From Conus ventricosus (taxonomy: Eukaryota > Mollusca > Gastropoda > Neogastropoda > Conidae), in the NCBI GenBank assembly GCA_018398815.1, contig CM031595.1, forward strand, positions 139,864,080-139,928,079: DNA of 64,000 bases, in the 5' to 3' direction. Within the stretch, counting starts at the first letter, position 1, and every line of letters starts with the position of its first letter. The notes beneath the pieces were generated by a model. The model was given only the letters and a program-made list of their open reading frames with translations. It was not told where the DNA came from and made no database searches. The position numbers were made by a program, and so were the translations under genes. Shown here piece after piece: positions 36,330 to 47,479 of the stretch.

Positions 36330-37480
36330 GCTCACCTGGTTACCACCTGGAGGAGCGAGAAGAGCCGAAGCGTGTGGTGGAGATGGAGTGTTGGGCCACC
36401 ACAGCTGATGCGATGCCCCTTAGACCCATCATCGCGCAGACGAGAAAAGTCGCGCAAGCAGAATTGGATGAAGGTGCCAGGGAACGCCAATATGCGGCAT
36501 CTAACACGCTCTGAATGCTGGCAAAAGAGCTACTGCCAGCGAAGACCCCCTGCCCTAATCTCATGAGGTCTTGGTGAGAAAACAGCCAAATCCCCTTCAG
36601 GTGTCGCACACGCAGCTTAAATGACTTCTCTCAGCCATCGAGAGATTGAAGAGCGCCTAAATGTCCTCCTTATAACCTTCGTTGAAGAGAGAAACAGGTG
36701 GCGCTGCTTGGAGCGAGAAGATTTTGTGCGTTTCCTATACTCCCGCAGAGCGCGCACCGGACAGAGAGTGCGGTTTCTTCGTCGTCTGGGGCGAGAATAG
36801 AAGTGAGAGGAAGAATGGAGATAGTCGGTGAAGGAGAACCTGGCAACTGGTTTTCGCTAAAAATTCTGGGAGGAGGCGAAGAGATATCGAGTCATCCGTT
36901 CGGAGGGCGACGTCCCCAGGCAGGCCACTAAGGGCGTGGACTTCATTTGCAGCGCCTCCCTGAGGCCAGGGAAACAGAAAGGCTGTTTTGAAGGAAAGGA
37001 ATTTCAGAGAACACTCTCGGATGGGCTCGTAAGGGGGAGCCTGAGGGAGGAGAGGACTAAGAAAAGATCCCACGCCGGGGTACGGCGGGGGCAACGGGCC
37101 TCCTGTAGGGCTGCTCCTCTGACGAGATCCCGCAGAAGGGGGCCGTCCCCGAAGGAGGGGCCCCCTACAGAGGAGGCTGAAAGTTCTTTCTCCGATGAAA
37201 GAAAAACTAGGTAGTTAGCCAATTGGCATTGAGAAGGAGAATGAGGTGATACTGCGTGGCTAGAGCACCAAGAGAGCCAGCCATTGCAGTGGACACTGTA
37301 GACACTTTGGGTGCCTGACCTGTGGGCATGTACCACAATGCCGATTACCGCTGGGGAGGCGCCTTGTGCAGACAGCGCGTCCCGCACAGTGCCAGGCGTG
37401 AAGATGTAGCCGTTTGGATTGCCGTGTGGAATGCCTGACCATGGTTGAAACAGGGACTTTGCCTTGAAGGCGAGCGGTAT
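36330..37480 (-). pseudogene. DIRS tyrosine recombinase, degenerate
   Basis: The minus strand shows the N-terminal core-binding part (ANYLVFLSSEKELSASSV near 37200), the segment TPAWDLFLVLSSLR, then PPYEPIRECSLKFLSFKTAF after a frame change. The HxxR box is visible as HEIR at 36554-36565. The end carries LDAAYWRS and, in another frame, FIQFCLRDFSR. In related elements this last motif normally has Tyr where Cys stands here, and that Tyr is the presumed nucleophile. At least three frame changes and the Tyr-to-Cys change argue for inactivity. Confidence 0.8.
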
Positions 37481-39240
37481 CGGAGGCACGTGAGACAGGT
37501 GCAACAGTTCTGGAAACCATGCTTGGGCCGGCCAGCGTGGAGCCACCAGAATAAGCGTGGCTGCGTCTTCCCTTGCTTTGCGGGGAACTTTTCCCAGAAT
37601 GGGGAACGTGGGAAAGGCATAGCCCGTCAGTCCGGACCAAGGGATGGACAGGGCGCCCACAGCCCACGCTGCCGGATCTGGAACTGGGAGACATACAGCT
37701 GGAGACGGTGGTTGCCCCGGGTGGCGAACAGGTCTACATGTGGTTTGAACCATACAGTCCAGAGAGGTTCCAAGATTGAGTGGACGAGAGTCCATTCCGA
37801 GGGAAGAACCATGAGCGACCTGCTGAGGGAGTCCGCGAGAATGTTGATCTTCCCGGGAACGTGCTTGGCCGAGATCCGGATTGATTGTGTCTCGCACCAA
37901 AGGAGAAGCTGTTCCCCCCTCCGGAACAGGAGTGAGAACGCGCCCCCCCCTTGCTTGTTGATATAACACGCCACAGTCGTGTTGTCAGTGTTGAGGAGAC
38001 ATGTTTTCCCTTCAGGAAGGGAAGAAACTCCTTCAGGGCTTGGAACACGGCTTCCAGATCAAGCCGATTGATATGCCAGGATCCCATCTCCGGGACCATT
38101 GCCCGGCCGCCGTCAGAGAGCTAACGTGGGCACCCCACCCGGACTGGGACGCGTCGTGAACAGGTCCTCCTGTGGAGGAGGGGTGTGATGGGGACCCCTG
38201 CGCCAGCCAGGACTGGGAGTGCCATCGGGCCACCGATGATTGGAACCACTGACCGAGAAGGACCGGAAGGTCCCATGACTGCAACGCCTGAGACCAACGC
38301 TTGCGAAAGAGGCGTTGAAACCGGCGTTTGTGCAGTCGTCCGAGGGACACTAAGGGGGCCAAGGACTCCATCAGACCCAGAAGAGAGGCCAGCTTTCTGG
38401 CTGGGGCCTGATCCAAGGAAAGGAGATGGGCCAAGAGGTGCTGGAGGTGAACCAGGCGTTGGGGGTTGGAGACACCCACCAGTTGGTGGTGTGGAAGGAC
38501 ATGCCCAGAAACTGAAACTGCTGCGACGGGATGAATCGGACTTCTCCTCGTTGCGAACAAATCCAGCTGCTGACAGAGGTATAAAACCTGGAGGGCTTGC
38601 TGGGAGCACAGAGTGCTGGATGAGGCAAGAAGGAGCCCAAACGTCGAGATAGGCCTTCCGAAGAATTCCTTTCTCCCGAACATGCAAGCAAATTTCCCGG
38701 GCCACCTTCGTGAAAACCCAAGGGGCCGGGGCTAGCCCCAAGGGAAGAGCCCTGAACTGAAAAACGCGGCTTCCCTACATGAAGCGGAGGTACTTCCTGT
38801 CCCTTGGGCGGATCAAGAGAAGGAAGTACGCATCTTTCAGGTCGAAGGATACCGCCCAGTCACCGGGATGCATGGCATCGCGGATTGACATGGGGGTTTC
38901 CATCCGAAAACGGAGGACGATAAGAAACCTGTTCACGGGCGAGAGGTCTAGAACCGGTCCCCATCATCCAGAAGCTTTGAGAACCACAAAAATGCGGCCA
39001 TACAAGCCCGGAGAGGATTGGAAGAGGACTTCCTCTGTGGCACCCTTGGCTAACAGCGAAAGGGCCTCTTGGTCTAAGGCCTGAGAGGCCGCTAGATCCC
39101 GAGGAGGAGGGAAAGGAGTGAGAGGAGCCTTTACTGCACCCCAAGGAAGACGAAACCCCGACCTGATCACCCGCAGAGCCCAAGGGCTTGCGGGAAGCCG
39201 CTCCCAGGCATTGAGGTGCCTGAACAGACTGCCCACAGGA
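37481..39240 (-). pseudogene. DIRS reverse transcriptase and RNase H, degenerate
   Basis: In order on the minus strand: an RT N-terminal segment (PLTPFPPPRD then GLYGRIFVVLKASG), the palm around LPLGLAPAPWVFTKVAREI, the catalytic box read as YLDVW at 38637-38651, the connection QQFQFLGMSFHT, and RNase H with ACYINKQGG, CETQSIRISAKHVPGK, then INILADSLSR. The usual box is YLDDW, so the second Asp is Val. Frames shift several times. Downstream KPHVDLFATR and the following WSG-region are typical of DIRS-type sequences. Confidence 0.88.
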
Positions 39241-41000
39241 CCGCCCTGGGGTGAAGCGCCCAGGCCGGGGGCAAGTCATTGGGGGTGGTCCGTCTGAGAC
39301 GTGGGAGCTTTCGGACCCGCCGGCCATGCCTGAGGGGGACCCCTGCTGGGTTGCTTGTCTAAGATCCCCGGGGTCCAAATGACCGTCGTCCCTTGGGTTG
39401 AGAGAATGGTGTCATTTACCCAAGATGGCCTCCTTGGCAAACGGAAGCCTTTCTGGCTTGAGAAATCCTCTGCACGCCAGCACCCCAGGCAAATCAGGGA
39501 TGGAGCCAAGCGTGATGTCCCGAGCCCAATGCCCCTGACTTATTTGGACCCCCCTCATACAGTCGGCTACCATTACCGACTTCCTTAAAGAGGGGGTTAG
39601 CCGCCAGTGGGTGAGACCCCAGGGCGAGTTCCGCTGCGAAGGGCAGGGGGGGGGGCCTGACCCCCCGTGAGGACGACACCGCCTCCGGGACAAGGGAAGC
39701 GGAAGGCCACCGAGTCCAGAAGGAATAAGAACCAGGAGAACTGGCCTCGTCCTCCAACTCGAATCCACCAGGTCGGAGCCACACACTGAGGGGGGGACAG
39801 CCCTTGGTAAAGTGGTGCGCTGTGAAAGTCCAGACAGGCCCAGGCTGGCTGATCCCCCAGACACTCCTAGGAAGGGATCAGCCGTCGGGAGGGCCGAAGG
39901 GGCCCGGGAGGAAAGGGCCTGCAACTGGTGGAGAGCTGGGCATAAAACCCGGCCCCCAGGGAAACCCCGGAGCAGGGGGCTGTGGAAAGCCCATGGTCGG
40001 GGGATACTGCCGTTGGGCCCATGGCGCCAAGGCAAAGTGGCCCTGACCTCATGATAGGGGGGGCTGCTGCTATGGCTGCTGGGCCAACCCGGTAAAAAAA
40101 AAGGGGGGGGGGGGGGCCCTGATGCGCCAGCCCCCTGAGGGACGCCCTGAAATGAGGGCGAAACCCACATTTCTGCCCAAGAGGGGGGCCCAAACATGAG
40201 GTGGGGGTTTTAGAAAGGGGAAGGCAGACAGAAGTCTGCCTCATTACCCACCTCTGAGCCAGCGTCAGAGGGGGCTCGTGCATCTTCGATTCTGCCATGG
40301 GAATCGAACCATGTGCAGTAGAACCGTAGTTGAACTGGACACAGGATGCAGTAACGGGAAAAATGGGGAACCTGATGCACCAGTCCCCCGAGGGACGCCC
40401 TGAAAAGAGGGCGAAACCCCAGTGTCCTGACCAAAAGGGCAGAGACATGAGGTGGGGGAAGGAAACAACTGGGGCCGAACGAGATTCAAGCCCTTGAGAG
40501 GGAGTTGCTTCCCTTGGATCACCCACCGAGCGAAAGGGAGGGGAGACGTTAAGTCTGCCTCATTATCCCTTGAGCCTTCCATAATAGGGGGCTCGTGCAT
40601 CTTTGATTCCGCATGGGAATCGAACTGTGCGCAGTAGAACGCAGCTGAACTGGACACAGGATGCTGTAACGGAACGACAGAACCGAAGCTGAGTCGTTTG
40701 CCGTTAGAGGCAGACGTGAAGCCCGCCTCATTACCCCACCCCTGAGCCCTCCGTCCAGGGGCTCGTGCATCTTTGATTCCGCCGTGGGAATCGAACTGTG
40801 CGCAGTAGAACCGCAGCTGAACTGGACACACAGGATGCAGTAACGGACACGACAGAACCGTGCCGTTAGGGGCGAGGGGACGAGACCGACAGAACCGCGC
40901 CTGAGCGGTCATCGTCACGAATTAAGGGTTGCGAGAAAGGGCTCGCTGTCACAAAACAGAACCGCAGCTGAGTTGAAGTAAACCCTTGGAGAAAGAAAAG
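39241..41000 (-). pseudogene. DIRS Gag-like region with internal tandem repeats
   Basis: The region upstream of RT in DIRS elements encodes a Gag-like protein of low conservation. Here minus-strand frames are open for up to 261 codons (39412-40197) but broken elsewhere. Three copies of an ~85-bp block (GCTCGTGCATCTTTGATTCC, then GGGAATCGAACTGTGCGCAG) lie at about 40275-40350, 40591-40670 and 40761-40850. A GAGGGCGAAACCC block recurs near 40155 and 40395. The tandem structure suggests internal expansion of the Gag region. Confidence 0.6.
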
Positions 41001-41271
41001 GAACAAGAAGAGAGAAGTGACGCTGAAGAGAGAGGGGGTTGGCGCGGCCAAAGTAGGCTAGGCGGGCTAAGAGCCTGCCAGTGAGACGTGGAATCGAATG
41101 ACGAAACCTTCGCAAATCTCGCCTTACCACCCAATCGCTTCACGTACGTTCTCCCTTAAGTGAAAACATAAGCAAGAACACCAAAGAACAGCAACAACGA
41201 TCGAGCGATCGTGAGAAAAGCAAAATATACTTAGCTGCTCGTGTACACGAGGCTCAACGGGAAGACGGCTG

Positions 41272-41421
41272 CCGAGGAAAGAGGATGGTTCTGAGCATGC
41301 ACAAGGCACGAGGCCCTTTCAAGGGGTTGTTGTCCGTACGGACTTTATTGTATACAGGCAGGGATAGCAAATTGCTGCCGCTTATTGCATTAGTGAGCCA
41401 CGGTATAGTATGTGTAATTAA
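41272..41421. repeat. DIRS terminal inverted repeat, 5' side
   Basis: This is the inverted partner of 35976-36145. The outer end (TATAGTATGTGTAATTA) differs from the other terminus and is represented in the second half of the internal complementary region. Transcription of the element would start near here, reading leftwards. Confidence 0.92.
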
Positions 41422-41632
41422 ACATTGTTTAAAGTATTTCAATGATAACAATTATGAAACGATTTCATCTTTTATTTTTTCCTGGGTCAATTTGTATATT
41501 CTCATTCTCCCTTTTATTCCCTATCTCACACACACATGCATGCACATAGGCATGCACACAAATGCATACACACAGGCATGCTAGCACACACACACATGCA
41601 CGCATGCACACAACACACCCACACACAACACA

Positions 41633-41673
<41 letters not shown>

Positions 41674-41904
41674 ACACTATCTTATCAAATGATAACACAC
41701 ATTAAAGAAAACATAGCCATGAAACAATTCCAACCCACCAACTTCTCAGCAAGTTTCCGTTTATCACCTCCTCCCGTGAAGCAGTCTGTCACTTTCGTTA
41801 ATATTGTCCTGAAAACCAGGTATCAATGTAATAAAGCAATCAGAAAACAAATATACAGTGATAAATTGTCCTGAAAATCAACATAACTGTCCCTCACACA
41901 CACA

Positions 41905-41953
<49 letters not shown>

Positions 41954-42672
41954 CAAACTGTCTGGAAAATAAGTTACTGCTATGACAAACTCAACTGTCC
42001 CCAAATAAGGTATCACTGGACCAGAAATTGTATCAACTTCATAATTCTGTGTGCAGCAAACTAAAATCACATACTAAAATGAACAAGTTTTATACATATA
42101 TAATGTCAGTTCTTAACATTTACTACCTTATCACTTGGAAATAAAGATCTCCAGAAACATTACATTTGAACAGCTTTCTGTGCTGAAGTGTATTTCTAAC
42201 CCTAACCTAAAGCTGTGTTAATGTCTGGATTCTGATGTCTACTGCAAACTGAGTAACGTAGCACAAGGATGGCTTCTAAGCCATGCAAACTCCTAACATA
42301 ACAAGAGTAAGGTCTTGAAAAGATAATCTGAAGATGAAGTATGGCTGTTGAAATGCTATGAAAACAAAATAGCTGTACTGATCTCTCTGGAGTCCATTCA
42401 TGGACCTTGCATTTGCTCAAGGTAGTGAACATATTTACAGCGGGAAGGCAAGAATATAACTTTTTCTTTCTCCATTGCATTTTATTCTCTGCGCGTGCGT
42501 GTGTTCCTGGATGCGTACATGCATGTGTGTGTGCATGCGTCTGTTAGTGAGTGTGTGCATGTCTGAGTAGTGTGTATATGCATGCACACATGCGAGTGTG
42601 CGCGTACACGTGTGTTTGTACACGTGTGGGTGGGTGCTATTATGTATGTGTGTGCACATACGCGTGCACAAG

Positions 42673-42727
<55 letters not shown>

Positions 42728-42946
42728 TGTGTGTGTGTGGTGTGTGCGCGCGCGCGCGTGCGGCGTGTGTGTGTGAGTGTGTGTCTGTGCGTGCATGTGT
42801 GTGCATGTGTGTATGTGTGTGTGCACGAGTACGTGTGCGTGCGTGTGTGTGTGTGCATGTGTGGTGTCTGTCTGTTGTTCTGTCTTTTTAGTGTCCATGT
42901 GTGCTATGTGCCCTGTTCTTGTCCGTTATATGTATTGTATGGGTGT
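41422..42946. other. INTS9 intron with AC/GT microsatellites
   Basis: AC-rich tracts lie at 41527-41670 and 41896-41952. A GT-rich tract lies at 42484-42870 and includes a GCGCGCGC core near 42747. Long His-Thr or Cys-Val open frames here are repeat artefacts. No INTS9 exon was recognised, although one is expected between 35876 and 51434. Confidence 0.75.
42942..42946. other. Target-site duplication, left (GGTGT)
   Basis: GGTGT directly precedes the 5' LTR and recurs at 51357-51361 directly after the 3' LTR. Five bases is a typical length for Ty3/Gypsy integration. Confidence 0.9.
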
Positions 42947-44129
42947 TGTCATGTGACGTAGCCTCACATCAAGGCATGTGACGCTCCATCACATGAAGTT
43001 AGTGATATGAATCATTTCCCGTGCCACAATTAAAGGAAGAATATTCATATGGCTTGACTAGTGAGCGGGCGTCCCCAAAATAATTGTGAGTATGACTCAT
43101 TCAAGAAACGAATGTGGTCATTGGTGAAAGTGACCACTGAGTGATAGTTTAACAAGGGCTGGTAAGGTAAGGTGCTGGTCATGTGTTTTGAACACTGAGT
43201 ATGCACTCACTAGGAGAAGGGGGAAAGAGTCAGTTTTAACCCAGCAGATGGCCTAGAGACTCGAACCTGTCAGGACGGTGGTCCTCGTTGCTGACCAGTC
43301 ATTAACCAGGTGAGCGATAGATAGTTGGGGAAAGCTACAGGGGGAAAACTTAAAGAAGAGAGAAAGAATTCATATGTGAATTGAGAAGCAGGTTACTTAC
43401 ACGAACCTTATTCGTGTTTCAGCCCTTCACCCTTTACCCTTCGCCCTTCACCCTTCAACTTTCACCCCGTGAGGTGGTTGAAGATGGCCATGGTGTGGGG
43501 AACACACCGGTAGTTCAGCCCCAGCCAGTACCAACTCCAGGGAGAGGAGTTGAAGCTCGTCATTTCGCAAGAGACAGAAGAAGTCGCGGAAGAGAAGACG
43601 AGACTCGTATCTCCAGGACAAGAGAATTCGAGGGGGCAGTATATTGTCTCAGAAGAGAGAGACAGGGAATTGAGAAAGCAGGGAGCTTTACTTGAGGCAG
43701 GCAGGTCCTCAGTGATTACGGGAGTTATGTATTCTCCTGGTCCGGAATTTTGGGGTAACGGAATGTGAAGGCCATAGCTTTATAAAGCGGAACTAGATTA
43801 GTTTATCTCTCAGTGTAAAGAGAGATACAAGTGTGAAGACTATTTTTTTCTCTCAGTGTAAAGAGAGATACATGTGTGAAGATTGATTTGTCTCTCGGTG
43901 TGAGGAGTGATCCATATGTGCAGATTTATTTGTCTCTCAGTGTGGGAGAGATACAGGTGTAAAATCTGTTCACAAGTTGTTGAGGTGATTTAGTAAAGTG
44001 TTTTCCCTGAAGGAGAGGGGGAGAAGAAAAACATTCGGTAGTGCGCCTTTTGGTTGATTGGAGAGATTGCGTGGGCGTATGGAGTAAATGCTGTCATGAA
44101 TGCGGGTATGCAAAAGTGACAGTGTGACA
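42947..44129 (+). repeat. 5' LTR of the Ty3/Gypsy element, 1183 bp
   Basis: It begins TGTCATGTGACG and ends GTGTGACA, giving the inverted tips TGTCA/TGACA. It matches 50176-51356 nearly throughout. Differences are mainly single-base run-length changes. Inside are a run of heptamer-like CCCTTCA units (43422-43470) and four tandem ~55-bp units built on TCTCTC...GAGAGA (43803-43970). Confidence 0.96.
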
Positions 44130-44147
44130 GTGGTGACCCCGACTCCA
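44130..44147 (+). promoter_or_regulatory. Putative primer-binding site
   Basis: TGGTGACCCCGACTCC follows the 5' LTR after one base. A TGG-starting sequence at this position is the usual tRNA primer complement. I do not assign the tRNA. Confidence 0.65.
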
Positions 44148-45550
44148 GTTACACCGGCGTAGCTGCCGTTTGTTTCTCCGAAAAAAAAAAAAAAAAAAAA
44201 AAGAAGGATTTCTATTTGTGCCCTCAAGGGTTTGAGGAAAGGAAAAAAAGAAGAAAGTTTAATTATTTATTGTGTATAATATTTGCATTTGTTGTTGTTT
44301 TTTCTATTTCTATATGTGTTAGGGTGGTTGACATTTCTTTTGGTTGCTCTACTCCGTTAAGGGTTTTTTTTTTTTTTTGGTAGGATTTCTTTTTGACCCT
44401 TCCCCACCTCAGGACCGATAGCCTCAACCTTCTCTTGCTCGAACCGCAGCAAGGGGGCAGGGCGTTGAGGAATCGCTGTCCTTCCCCTAGAGGATTAGTA
44501 TTTTTGTCCCCTTTCCCAGGACTGATAGCCCCAACCTCTTCCTGCGTTTAGCAGGGGGACATGGCGTTGGGGAGTCAATAGTCTTTCCCTTCTGATAAAT
44601 ATCTTTCTTTCGCTTTCCTATTGTTTCAGTTTGATTTTTTCCCCTGCCCTCAGAGTGTGGGATCAACTTCTCCTCCGTCACGCTAGTAGTGTAGGTGGTG
44701 GAGTTGATTACCGCTCTGCCCAAATAAACATCTTATCTTTTGATCATTTTTTTTCTGGGTGTGGTGCGAGTTTTTCTTTGAGTTTGGGTGAATGTGCATT
44801 TATTGATTGATTGTTTAGTATTTTGTATTATTACTGTAGTGTGGTGTATATTGTGCAGTGATTATTTTTTTCCCGTCTCCAGTTTCACGGAGACAGTGAC
44901 CACTAGGGTGCTGTCTGTGGGCTTCTTTTGCTTTTCTTGATTTCTGCTCACTATTCCGGTTCTGTGTATCCTTTCATTTCCTTTTCACCCCCTTTTCAAA
45001 ACCTCTTAAAACCTTCTCCTCAATAGGCTCCTATCTAGTTTTCTTTTCAACATTTTCATTTTTTAGGTAGGATTTCCGCTAGTTTGTGTTTCTTCCCCTC
45101 TTTTAATTGTTTGTGATTCCATTTGTTTTGTAAATTTATATTCATTTTTTGTATAAGCGCGTACATTTGTTTTGTAAATTCGTTTGAAATTAAGTAAGAA
45201 AGAAAGACTGACAACAAGAACATTGAGAACTAAAACTTTATAAAGAATTTATTTTCAGAAAACTTTATTGTGTTTATTTTTTTTTTTCTTAGGGAAAACA
45301 GTTTTGTATTAAACTTCATTTTGTTTGTAAATTCCAAATTGATAACAGTTGCAAATTATTTTGGAAAATACATTCCTTGGATTTCATATCTACCCTGTTT
45401 AAGTAAGCTGTTTTTTTGTTTACACCGGAAATTGAATTCTGTATTTGTATATACATAATTACGGTGTTGTGAAACATAATATCATTATATATCGCCTTAT
45501 TTTTATTCATACTTTGAGATTGTTTGGTGTTTATATCTGACGGTTTCATT
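44148..45550 (+). other. Untranslated leader of the Gypsy element
   Basis: About 1.4 kb between the primer site and the first Gag ATG, without conserved coding sequence. It has an A run at 44181-44202. It also has two imperfect copies of a block centred on CAGGACTGATAGCC(C/T)CAACCT and a GGCGTTGGGGA/GGCGTTGAGGA partner (about 44408-44475 and 44515-44580). The second is a possible RNA structural element. Confidence 0.6.
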
Positions 45551-46930
45551 ATGGATGATTTTGATAAATATGTTCAACAAGCGGAACGCTTGGTTTTGAT
45601 GGAGAAAAACTTACCAACTATGTGCAACAATGCATAGATAGGGCAGACAGGCTAAGAGAGAGAGAAGAAAATAAAAGAAACTAGAAAGTGAAGAAAATCT
45701 AAGGAAACTAGAGATAGAAGAAAAAGACTACAGAGGGAAGTTGAAGAAAGTAGACTACAGAGGGAAGCTGGAAGAAAAAAGACTACAGAGGGAAGCTAAA
45801 TCGGAGGAAAAAAGATTACAGAGGGAAGCTGAAATTGAAGAAAAAAGATTACAGAGGGAAGCTGAAGAAAATAAACTACAGAGGGAAGCTGAGCTGAAGA
45901 ACGTCAATTTAAGTTGAGACAGTTAGAACTAGAGACTGATGCTGAAATTAAAAAGAATACAGGCATCAAGAGAACCTCCCCAGTTCCACCAGTCGGTTCC
46001 GCAGCCATGCTCAACCAAAAGCGCATATATTCCAAAGTTGCCGCTTTTGAGGAAAAAACGGATGACATTGATAGTTTTCTTTTCCGATTGAAAGTCACGC
46101 AACGTCTTGTGGTTGGCCAAAGGAAAAGTGGACATTGTATATTGCGTCGTTGTTTAAGGGTATAGCGCTTTGACACTGTACCACTCACTTGCAGCGAAAC
46201 AAAATTTAACTTGGGATCAGTTGAAAGAAGAACTCCTCAAGAAATTTCAATGTTCTGCTGATCGTTTTCACGAACGTTTCCGTTCTGTGCGCCCTGAAAA
46301 AGGAGAATCGTTTCCATCGTTTCTGATCCGTATGAGTCATTGTTTGGATCGATGGATCGATTTGTCTAAAACGAACAAAACTTTCAATCATCACTGGCGA
46401 GATCTCCTTCTTAGAGAGCAACTTTTCCAGAGCGTGAGCAAAGATCTGGCCACTTTCCTTAAAGAAAGGCAATTTGAAAACGTGGAGGAAATGTGTCAGA
46501 TGGCTGATCAGTATTGTATCGCTCACCCAGATAAGGGCGTGGCTAGGAAAGGAGAATTTTCCATCTTTGAGTCTCATGCGTCATGTACTATCCCATCAGG
46601 ACAGGGAAGTTACAGGAAAGGAAATCGTGGGGTCATTTTGAGTCCTCAAGGATATACCTATCCTAGGAACGGACAGGGATCTTTCCGCGTTCGAGTGACT
46701 TTCGTCAATACCAGTACTCACCGCCGAAAGACCCGTTACTCCTCAGCAAACGTTCCGAGGTCGTGGACAACGACCACCACGTAGACCTTTTGGCCAGTTC
46801 GTGGACAGAACAGAAGTTCACAAAATCAGTCGGCTGCCGATCAGACAATGCGATGTTTCTTTTGTGATGGCAAGTTCCATTTGAGGAAAAATTGCCCTTT
46901 CAAACCAAATGATTCAAACCCGCATTAGTC
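45551..46930 (+). pseudogene. Gag of the Gypsy element, frame-broken
   Basis: From an ATG at 45551 the protein begins MDDFDKYVQQAERL, then a charged coiled-coil made of about seven nine-residue repeats of the type EEKRLQREA (45700-45905). Next is a capsid part with WDQLKEELLKKFQC, a RPEKGESFPSFLIRMSHCLD segment and FENVEEMCQMADQY, resembling the capsid fold from which vertebrate SCAN domains are derived. A CX2CX4HX4C zinc knuckle lies at 46854-46895. At least three frame breaks occur (near 45636, 46160 and 46780). Confidence 0.85.
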
Positions 46931-47300
46931 CCTCACTGATTGTGAAGAAGGCCTTGTTTTGGCACCAGATCAATCTGTTGATGGACTGGTGTTAGAAAAC
47001 GGAGCTATCAATGGTTTGCAGGCTTCGGTTTTGCGAGACACTGGTGCACTACTGCTGGTGTACGGAAGTCTTTCGTGCTTCAAGACCAGTATCTCAACAC
47101 TGTCCAAAAGTGTAGGTCGTTTGGAGGCAAGATTGAAACGTTTCCGCTGGCGAAAATTTCAGTCGATACACCGTACTACTCCGGTTTTCTTACCGCCTGG
47201 TTATTGATAACCCAGTTTGCGACTTGATCTTGGGCAATTTGCCAGGTGTCGCTACAGTACATGGTGGTGCTGAGGATCGTTTGTTCCTTGTCTTGTGAGT
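46930..47300 (+). pseudogene. Retroviral-type aspartic protease, frame-broken
   Basis: The catalytic triad D-T-G is at 47037-47045 in the context LRDTGA. The C-terminal flap and strand motif appears as NPVCDLILGNLPGV near 47212-47250, in another frame. The domain sits between Gag and integrase as expected. It would process the Gag-Pol polyprotein in an intact element. Confidence 0.8.
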
Positions 47301-47479
47301 ACTAGATCAAACGCATAGAGCAGGGAAAGGTTACAAAGCCGCTAAAAGTCTCAAAACTGGATGAACTCCCGATTACCCCAGATGATTTAAAGAAATGCAG
47401 GAAAAGACGAGACGCTGACGACAATACTTTCTGCTGCTAAACAGACTGTCACTGACGTACCAACGGACAAACCAACGTA

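Larger units (their letters stand above)
35976..41421 (-). mobile_element. DIRS-like retrotransposon, ~5.4 kb
   Basis: The element has inverted terminal repeats, an internal complementary region, and coding sequence on the minus strand for Gag-like protein, reverse transcriptase with RNase H, and a tyrosine recombinase. This architecture defines DIRS retrotransposons, which integrate as a circle through the recombinase and make no target duplication. None is seen here. All reading frames carry frameshifts, and two catalytic residues appear replaced, so this copy looks inactive. It lies in an INTS9 intron in the same orientation as the gene. Confidence 0.92.
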
